A DNA stretch of 7,519 bases from an uncultured Bacteroidales bacterium. Lineage in GTDB: Bacteria; Bacteroidota; Bacteroidia; Bacteroidales; Paludibacteraceae. Shown here piece by piece: positions 1 to 5,672 of this stretch. Positions within the stretch are counted from its first letter, which is position 1, and each line of letters starts with the position of its first letter. The notes under the pieces are model-generated. The model ran no database searches and was not told where the DNA came from. It was given only the letters and a program-made list of their open reading frames with translations. The DNA is taken from positions 1-7,519 of the forward strand of contig CAIUKZ010000383.1 in assembly GCA_903899865.1 (NCBI GenBank). The letters run 5' to 3'. The position numbers and the translations under genes are program-made.

Positions 1-23
1 AATTCAAAAAAATGCAAATAAAC

Positions 24-60
24 AATAACAGCACAAAACATGCTGAATAACAGTACATAA
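24..60 (+). promoter_or_regulatory. tandem direct repeat, candidate activator operator
   Basis: Two 15-base copies, at 24-38 and 46-60, match at 13 of 15 positions. The shared core is AATAACAG followed by AC. Their starts are 22 bp apart, about two helical turns, and the second copy ends 6 bp before the TTTG element of the promoter at 67. Direct repeats with this spacing next to the -33/-35 element are the usual binding arrangement of AraC-type DNA-binding domains, which also form the C-terminus of the hybrid two-component sensors that control many Bacteroidota glycan loci. A short inverted repeat (CAGCA at 29-33, TGCTG at 41-45) overlaps it. That a regulator binds here is inference, and no regulator gene is in the window. 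Confidence 0.45.
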
Positions 61-66
61 GGGCAA

Positions 67-95
67 TTTGCATTCAAAAGAATTATCTATCTTTG
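67..95 (+). promoter_or_regulatory. Bacteroidota-type promoter (TTTG / TAnnTTTG)
   Basis: TTTG at 67-70 is followed, after 17 bases, by TATCTTTG at 88-95. This is an exact match to the TAnnTTTG -7 box used by the primary sigma factor of Bacteroidota, and the spacing fits the range described for flavobacteria. Transcription would start around 98-102 and leave a leader of about 150 nt before the first gene. I found no other TTTG/TAnnTTTG pair between genes, so this is probably the promoter for the whole run. Confidence 0.65.
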
Positions 96-142
96 AACCT
101 CGTATTTTTTACAATAAGCACCTGTATATCAATTAACCGAAA

Positions 143-181
143 CACCCATGCCGACAATATAAATTAAAGGCTACATGGGTG
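143..181 (+). repeat. 8-bp perfect inverted repeat in the operon leader
   Basis: CACCCATG at 143-150 and CATGGGTG at 174-181 are exact reverse complements separated by 23 bases of AT-rich sequence. Lying downstream of the predicted transcription start, it could form an RNA hairpin with a large loop, or it could be a dyad protein-binding site. No T-run follows, so it does not look like an intrinsic terminator. Role unknown. Confidence 0.35.
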
Positions 182-203
182 ATGAATAACAATGCTAACT
201 TCA

Positions 204-236
204 CATCCCCTCTTTCGGAGGGGCTTGGGGAGGCTT
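204..236 (+). repeat. G/C-rich hairpin repeat in the leader
   Basis: CCCCTC (207-212) pairs perfectly with GAGGGG (218-223) around the 5-base loop TTTCG. A second G-rich block (227-233) follows, and GGCTT occurs twice (222-226 and 232-236). The block stands out sharply from the AT-rich leader. From memory, similar C-run/G-run hairpins ending in GGGGAGGCTT-like sequence are scattered through many Bacteroidota genomes, so this is likely a dispersed repeat copy and not coding sequence. It supplies most of the extra N-terminal residues if gene 1 is started at 192, which argues for the start at 252. Copy number cannot be checked here. Confidence 0.5.
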
Positions 237-251
237 AAAAATTTTAACCAA

Positions 252-1910
252 ATGAGAAAAATCACCACCTTCCTATTTATTTGTTTTTCGTTTACAGTTT
301 TTGCAAAAAATAATTCTTACAAAGAGTCGATAGACCAACGCCTTAGCCATTCACAATTAAACTTTATACCCGATGCACCTGGCGTCACCCCCAATTATTG
401 GTGTACTTGGTCGGCTCAGAATTTTGCCGTGGACACATTTACTCTCGCACACGTAATCGGACTTGGTGATCACACCGTTCCTTCTGACAATCTTACCGAA
501 AAAGTGGTTTTCCAACATCCAGGTTGGGAGAAAATGATGCCTCAGGCTATCAAGAAAGACATGTACCTTACTTTTGATGTGGGCTGGGATATAGCTGGTG
601 ATTCGTATCACGATAAAGCCAACAAATGGGTGATTGGTACACACGAGGTGGCGACAGATAAGTTCCCATCGTGCGTAGGTTCTCCAGCAGAGCGATTGAA
701 AACACTGAATAAGATGTGTAAAGAAGCCGGTTGGAAAGGTGCTGGGCTTTGGATTGCTGCCCAAACCCCAAAGGATATGAAAGGACGAGTGGCTACAGAA
801 AGTGAGGTCGAAAACTACTTTCGTGAGCGTATGCGTTGGAGCAAAGCCGCGGGTATCGAATACTGGAAGGTGGATTACGGTTGCTTTGGCGGCGAACTCT
901 GGTTTAGAAAAATGCTAAGCCGTATTTCTAGAGAAGAAGCGCCAGGATTGTGGGTAGAAAATGCTCGGGGTAGCGGTCCGTTGAACGATGATGAATGTCC
1001 GTGGGATGATCCAAATTATAGAAAAACAGGAAAATTCAAAAACTGGGAAAATGGCAAAGCACTCGAAAAAGCGCATGACGTAATGCAGTTTTCAGATGTG
1101 TTGCGCACCTACGACGTCACTGCTCAACTTTCTATTCCCACTACGCTGGACAGAGTTGCTCAGATTCTCGGAAGTTTCTCATCGGTGCCAGAAGGTAAAG
1201 GCATTATCAATTGTGAAGATGAGCCCTATATCGCTGCTGCTTTGGGATGCGCCATTGGTGTGATGCGCCACCCTGCCTTTATCGATGTGCCAGGTCAAAA
1301 CTACGATCCATTGAGAGTGAAAAATCAGATGGATGCACTCGTAAGAGCTATGAAATGGCAACGACTTGCACCTGCCTTTCAGGTGGGGTCGGTGAGTGAG
1401 AAGCTGGACACCGCCTATCTGTATGATTATTGGAAATTTAAACCCGGTGATACTTGGGCGAAATGGGTGAATGACAAAAACATACTTCAAGCAGCGCCCG
1501 CCAGAGTGTCTCGTGGCATGCAACTCCCCGAAGTGAAAGGCGAAACCTTGCCGTATGTGCTTTGCAGTAGATATCCCAATGGAAATTATGCGGTAGCTAC
1601 TCTAATAAGAACCGATTCGTTAAAGGGATTTGTGTATCCGCTTGCCGATGTGGTAATACATTGTGACAAACCTACCAAAATTGGAGTATTTGGTGATTAC
1701 AAATCGCTAAAAATTAATTTTGCGGAAAAGGGTTGTAAGCACATTTTCGCGCAAGACTTGGCTGGAAACAAAGCGGCGGAAATAACGGATTTGGTCAAAA
1801 TAAATGACAAATCGGTACTGCTCGATGGAGAATTATTAAAAATCGTCGGCACTTCATCGGCATCAAAGAGTGATGTTTCACCACCTGGAGTTTTGCTCGT
1901 ATTTGAGTAG
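252..1910 (+). CDS. secreted clan GH-D-like glycoside hydrolase (alpha-galactosidase-like)
   Basis: A 552-residue protein probably acting as a retaining exo-alpha-glycosidase. I chose the start at 252 over the in-frame ATG at 192 because it begins directly with a signal peptide (MRKITTFLF..., cleavage likely after VFA, residue 18), and the upstream 20 codons come largely from the hairpin repeat. Residues about 45-400 read as a TIM barrel resembling GH27/GH36: an aromatic opening with NYWCTWS, then FDVGWD (Asp109), GLWIAAQ, YWKVDYG with the candidate nucleophile Asp208, LWVENARG, and VLRTYDVT with the candidate acid/base Asp288. The last ~110 residues look like a C-terminal beta-sandwich. There is no T9SS tail, unlike genes 2 and 3, so the periplasm is the likely site of action. 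Overall similarity to classical GH27/GH36 is low and the exact family and substrate are uncertain. It is first in the run, 58 nt before the beta-helix gene. Confidence 0.75.
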   Translation: MRKITTFLFICFSFTVFAKNNSYKESIDQRLSHSQLNFIPDAPGVTPNYWCTWSAQNFAVDTFTLAHVIGLGDHTVPSDNLTEKVVFQHPGWEKMMPQAIKKDMYLTFDVGWDIAGDSYHDKANKWVIGTHEVATDKFPSCVGSPAERLKTLNKMCKEAGWKGAGLWIAAQTPKDMKGRVATESEVENYFRERMRWSKAAGIEYWKVDYGCFGGELWFRKMLSRISREEAPGLWVENARGSGPLNDDECPWDDPNYRKTGKFKNWENGKALEKAHDVMQFSDVLRTYDVTAQLSIPTTLDRVAQILGSFSSVPEGKGIINCEDEPYIAAALGCAIGVMRHPAFIDVPGQNYDPLRVKNQMDALVRAMKWQRLAPAFQVGSVSEKLDTAYLYDYWKFKPGDTWAKWVNDKNILQAAPARVSRGMQLPEVKGETLPYVLCSRYPNGNYAVATLIRTDSLKGFVYPLADVVIHCDKPTKIGVFGDYKSLKINFAEKGCKHIFAQDLAGNKAAEITDLVKINDKSVLLDGELLKIVGTSSASKSDVSPPGVLLVFE

Positions 1911-1925
1911 ATAGAAAATATATAA

Positions 1926-1939
1926 TTAGGTCAACCTAA
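1926..1939. repeat. short dyad between genes 1 and 2
   Basis: TTAGGT (1926-1931) and ACCTAA (1934-1939) are inverted around CA. As RNA it gives at most a 5-bp stem with a TCAA loop, weak and not followed by a T-run, so I do not call it a terminator. It could be a protein site or an mRNA-processing or stability element in the 58-nt gap, or chance. Confidence 0.25.
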
Positions 1940-1955
1940 CCATAAACCATAAACC
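1940..1955 (+). repeat. CCATAAA tandem repeat in the leader of gene 2
   Basis: CCATAAA occurs twice in direct succession (1940-1946 and 1947-1953) and is followed by CC. AACC recurs at 1933, 1938, 1945 and 1952. The gap before gene 3 also carries AAACC twice (around 3911-3930). No Shine-Dalgarno sequence lies upstream of either start. Such unstructured A/C-rich leaders are typical of Bacteroidota translation starts, so this may be no more than a low-structure initiation region. Confidence 0.3.
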
Positions 1956-1968
1956 TTATCCATTACTT

Positions 1969-3879
1969 ATGAAAAAACACTTTAAAACCTTCTCAATCAG
2001 TCTAGTACTGCTATCTGTATTTGCACTATTGCCGATAAATACTTATGCCACCAACTACTATGTAAGTAAAACATCAGGAAATAACACACTCGATGGAACT
2101 TCACAATCCACTGCATGGGCATCACTTAGTAAAGTAAATGCTACGTCATTTTTACCTGGCGACATTGTCTCGTTTGAAGGCGGCCAGACATTTGATGGCA
2201 ATATCATTATAAACAACAGTGGTGACAGTACAGCCATGATTAAGTTTACAAGTTACGGCACTGGTCAAGCAAAAATAAATGCTGGAACAGGAACTGCCAT
2301 CTCTTGCATGAACAAAGGCTACATCTGGATAGATAATTTATACCTCTATGGTGGATGGGATTCAAAAACTCAATCTGGCAGCAACGGCGGTGGTATTTAT
2401 TTTAACAATGATTTATCCAAAGGAGTCAAACTTGGAACAGTAAAAATAACTAATTGCGAAATTTTTGGGTTTTATGGTGCTGGTAGTCATTTTGGAGGTG
2501 GAATAGTAGTGTCAACCTGGACTGGCGATGGTTCGTCGAGTGGCTATAAAGACATTCAAATCACCAACAACAGCGTACATGACAATGGTATGGGTGGCAT
2601 AGGCATTGTAGGTCAATATGTCTCAGCTGGTGACACGAGCTATTCATTTCCCAAAATAAATGTTGCTTACAACAAAGTGTATAACAATCTGGGAGTAACT
2701 AACTATACTTCTAGTCATTCTGGCAACGGCATCGTGATTGGACAAGTAGCGGGAGGAGTAATCGAACACAATACCACGTATAACAATGGATGGCTCATGG
2801 GTAGTACTGGTGGTGGACCATGTGGTTGTTGGATTTGGGACAGTAAGAATGTAACCATGCAGTACAATGAATCTTATGGCAATGGGACGCCCAAAGGGAA
2901 AAACGATGGCGATGGTCTGGATTTTGACGGGGGTGTGAAAAATTGTATCATGCAATACAATTATGTGCATGACAATTATTCTGTCGGTATCTTGGTGTGT
3001 GAGTTTGGAAATTCAAGATGCAGTAATTCGGATAACATCATTCGATACAACGTCTTGGAAAATAATAATGGTCCGCAAAGCAGTGTTAGTGAAATTGCTG
3101 TTTCCTCATTTGGAGGATCAGTAACCAACACATTGGTTTATAACAATACGTGTTACAACAAAAAGGGCTCGGGTGTATGGGATGACGCCACATCCAGTAA
3201 GTATTACAACAACATATTTTATTCCATCGCCAAGTACCCTATTATTGCTACTGGCAACTCCACCTCATTGTTTTACAACAACTGCTATTTTAATACCAAC
3301 GGTACCACTTTTAGGTACAATAACAAAACGTACACCTCATTAGAAAACTTCAGATCCACCAATAATGAAATTCTTAACAGCATTAACGGAGGATATGAGG
3401 TTGACCCATTGTTCATGAATGGAGGTAATGGAGGTATAGTCGGAACCAACTTTCCCAACACTCTCAACAACTATTGTTTACAAATCACCTCTACGATTAT
3501 CAACAAAGGGTATGATTTGAAAAGTAGTGGAATAATTAATGTTGGAAATACCGATTTTAACCTAATAGCAATACCACAAAATAGCTACTATTCAATAGGT
3601 GCATGTGTAACAACAGTGCCAGTTAACGCAATAAGCGAAGCACCAGTAAGCAAATTTCACATAAGCCCTAATCCAGCAAAAGATTTCTTGACAATATGTA
3701 CAGAAAATTCTGAAAATAAACACGTCAGAATGATTGACATGAACAGTAAAGTGGTCATGCAATCAGAAATGACAAACCAAATCACTCTTAATGTATCACA
3801 TTTAAATGAGGGATTGTACATAATTAATGTTCAAGATGGAATTGTTGCAACAAGTGACAAGGTTCTAATAAAAAAGTAA
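1969..3879 (+). CDS. T9SS-secreted right-handed parallel beta-helix protein (polysaccharide lyase/hydrolase-like)
   Basis: A 636-residue protein with a clear signal peptide (MKKHFK..., cleavage likely after NTYA, residue 27). The mature N-terminus (NYYVS, DGTS, TAW, PGDIVSFEGG) is the standard entry to beta-helix proteins related to polysaccharide lyases, GH28-like enzymes and DUF1565. Residues about 70-545 are beta-helix coils rich in Asn-containing turns (YNN, VYNN, TYNN, YYNN, FYNN), consistent with asparagine ladders. A conspicuous DGDGLDFDGG motif at residues 313-322 is a plausible catalytic or calcium site. Residues 555-636 form a T9SS type A sorting domain (ISPNPAKDF, EGLYIINVQ, ending KVLIKK), so the protein should be exported to the surface or medium. 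A depolymerase of an acidic or branched polysaccharide is the likely role, but lyase versus glycosidase and the substrate cannot be decided. It sits 67 nt before the esterase gene, with no terminator between. Confidence 0.8.
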   Translation: MKKHFKTFSISLVLLSVFALLPINTYATNYYVSKTSGNNTLDGTSQSTAWASLSKVNATSFLPGDIVSFEGGQTFDGNIIINNSGDSTAMIKFTSYGTGQAKINAGTGTAISCMNKGYIWIDNLYLYGGWDSKTQSGSNGGGIYFNNDLSKGVKLGTVKITNCEIFGFYGAGSHFGGGIVVSTWTGDGSSSGYKDIQITNNSVHDNGMGGIGIVGQYVSAGDTSYSFPKINVAYNKVYNNLGVTNYTSSHSGNGIVIGQVAGGVIEHNTTYNNGWLMGSTGGGPCGCWIWDSKNVTMQYNESYGNGTPKGKNDGDGLDFDGGVKNCIMQYNYVHDNYSVGILVCEFGNSRCSNSDNIIRYNVLENNNGPQSSVSEIAVSSFGGSVTNTLVYNNTCYNKKGSGVWDDATSSKYYNNIFYSIAKYPIIATGNSTSLFYNNCYFNTNGTTFRYNNKTYTSLENFRSTNNEILNSINGGYEVDPLFMNGGNGGIVGTNFPNTLNNYCLQITSTIINKGYDLKSSGIINVGNTDFNLIAIPQNSYYSIGACVTTVPVNAISEAPVSKFHISPNPAKDFLTICTENSENKHVRMIDMNSKVVMQSEMTNQITLNVSHLNEGLYIINVQDGIVATSDKVLIKK

Positions 3880-3946
3880 ACTAATCGAGGCAATTATACA
3901 AGAAACAACTTAAACCACCATCCCACAAACCAAAATCAAACACAAA

Positions 3947-5593
3947 ATGAAAAATTCAAAAAATATTGCACTATCCATTTGCCTATCGCTAATTTCAATG
4001 ATTGCAAGTAGTATTGATCATGTAGTTACGCCCAATACCGTAATTGAATCCACAATGCCCATTTCTTATTATGACGCTAATGGCAAATTATTATACACAG
4101 AGAATGGAAGTTACACCTTAACGCCTGCATTGGCAGTTAAAGCCGTTTCAGATGCGCCCATCACATTCTATCCTGATTTTACAGACAATAAGCCTACTTG
4201 TAATTATGATGAATACATGCGTCCCTTTTGGAGTGCAGATACAGTTTACAGTGAAACCGTATTATTGTTAAATCCTAGACGCACTAAAACGGATACTACG
4301 GCCATAGGAAAACTAATTTATAATCCCCAAAAAATTATTTCAATTAAAAGTTTCGATGGCAATACCACGTATGTGGAAGGAAAAGATTATACTGTCAATG
4401 GAAATGTAATAACCAAGCTCAAAGGATCGTCAATGATAAGTCTTTTGGGAGATAAGGTTGACAATTTATATCAAGCCAATCAATATTATAAAAATGGTAG
4501 ATATACAGGGCTGGTATATAAACAAGGGAAATGGGTATGTGTGACATATATCCCAGATAGAAGTAATTGGAAAGGTCCCATTTTTGGATATAAAGGAAAT
4601 CTGCTTCCAAAGACTATGGCAAAACTGAAGGCGAAACAGCCATTGAAGATTGTAGCACAAGGGATGAGTATTACCAGAGGATATAATGTATCTGGATATG
4701 CAAGTGATTATGTTGCCAGTCCAGCTACGGCACCATATATGCACACGTATGTGGAGTTGATGAACTATCAATTAAAAAAGCTTTTCGGATATGATGCTAT
4801 TGTTTCTATCAATGCGTCTTTGGGAGGGCAAGATGCTAGTTGGGCTGCCAAAACAGCTTCAACTCACGTAGCACCATTGCATCCCGATTTAGTTATCATA
4901 GATATGGGTATGAATGATGTCTGGACTTGCAAGTCAAATTATTCATTATTTGCTAGTTATATTAAAGCGGCTATGGATACCGTGAAGTTGTCTAATCCAG
5001 ATGTTGAATTCATCTTGTTGGGCGGAATGATGATGGATAAGAACTTTGCTACCAATTGGGATGGTGTTAGTATTAAGACGATTGTGCCAGATCTTTATGG
5101 GTATCAGAATGAATATAAGAAAATGGAAACAGTCGGGGTAGCTAATCTGGATATGACCACCATGAGTGACTCTATCTACGAACGTAAAGCACAGTATCCA
5201 AATTATGGAGCAAAAAGTGTAACTGTGAACGAACTACATCCCAATGATTTTTTGGCTCGTTGCTTTGCTCAGGGGTTGGTTGCATTGTTGGACTCCACTG
5301 CCACAAATTCAAATAGTGTGAGCACCCCCGTGGTGAACCCTGCTACATTCATTGAAGTGGCTCCAAATCCTGTGATAGACGGTCATTTCATTATCAAAAT
5401 TTCAGATGACATTTCAAGTAACGACGTGATGATTACGGTGAATGACTTATCTGGCAAACACATCAAGTCATTTATTCAATCTACAAAATCGAAAGACTAT
5501 CTAGCATCAGAGTTGAATATCACAAATGGAATTTATATTATTTCAGCTAAAGCTGGAAACAATGAATCATCACAAAAGATCATTGTAAATTGA
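3947..5593 (+). CDS. T9SS-secreted SGNH/GDSL-family hydrolase, probable carbohydrate esterase
   Basis: A 548-residue protein: signal peptide (MKNSKNIALS..., residues 1 to about 22), an N-terminal beta-rich domain (about 25-215, with RPFWSADTVY and YVEGKDYTV) of the kind that precedes the catalytic domain in SGNH carbohydrate esterases, the SGNH domain (about 232-450), and a T9SS type A sorting domain (468-548: VAPNPVIDGHF, NGIYIIS, ending KIIVN). Catalytic blocks visible: nucleophile Ser241 in QGMSIT, Gly in LGGQDASW (292-299), Asn323 in GMND, and His431 in NELHPND. Two positions differ from the textbook blocks: Met240 replaces the Asp of GDS, and Asn428 sits where Asp of DxxH is expected. 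The Ser, Asn and His core is intact, so activity is plausible. It probably removes acetyl or other acyl groups from a polysaccharide at the cell surface and so assists the neighbouring glycosidases. The acyl group and sugar are unknown. Confidence 0.82.
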   Translation: MKNSKNIALSICLSLISMIASSIDHVVTPNTVIESTMPISYYDANGKLLYTENGSYTLTPALAVKAVSDAPITFYPDFTDNKPTCNYDEYMRPFWSADTVYSETVLLLNPRRTKTDTTAIGKLIYNPQKIISIKSFDGNTTYVEGKDYTVNGNVITKLKGSSMISLLGDKVDNLYQANQYYKNGRYTGLVYKQGKWVCVTYIPDRSNWKGPIFGYKGNLLPKTMAKLKAKQPLKIVAQGMSITRGYNVSGYASDYVASPATAPYMHTYVELMNYQLKKLFGYDAIVSINASLGGQDASWAAKTASTHVAPLHPDLVIIDMGMNDVWTCKSNYSLFASYIKAAMDTVKLSNPDVEFILLGGMMMDKNFATNWDGVSIKTIVPDLYGYQNEYKKMETVGVANLDMTTMSDSIYERKAQYPNYGAKSVTVNELHPNDFLARCFAQGLVALLDSTATNSNSVSTPVVNPATFIEVAPNPVIDGHFIIKISDDISSNDVMITVNDLSGKHIKSFIQSTKSKDYLASELNITNGIYIISAKAGNNESSQKIIVN

Positions 5594-5672
5594 AGAAGTA
5601 AATGTAGAGGTATTAATAAATCGTAGAAATATAAATAAAAGCCATTACTAAATTATTAATTCACAAAAATTT

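Noticed and set aside
148..238. Small upstream ORFs in the leader (ATGs at 148, 175 and 182, the last giving 18 codons to a stop at 236-238)
   Set aside because: They are very short, one runs through the hairpin repeat, and nothing shows that they are translated.
192..251. In-frame upstream ATG at 192 as the start of gene 1
   Set aside because: The extra 20 residues come mostly from the G/C-rich hairpin repeat, while the ATG at 252 starts a textbook signal peptide.
4661..4669. Frameshift explaining GMS in place of GDS
   Set aside because: The frame is intact on both sides and the flanking residues fit the family, so a substitution is the simpler reading.
5612..5660. ATTAATAA / TTATTAAT inverted repeat in the gap before the GH31 gene
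   Set aside because: It is all A/T, 8 bp with a 33-nt loop, and expected by chance in AT-rich DNA; it does not resemble a terminator.
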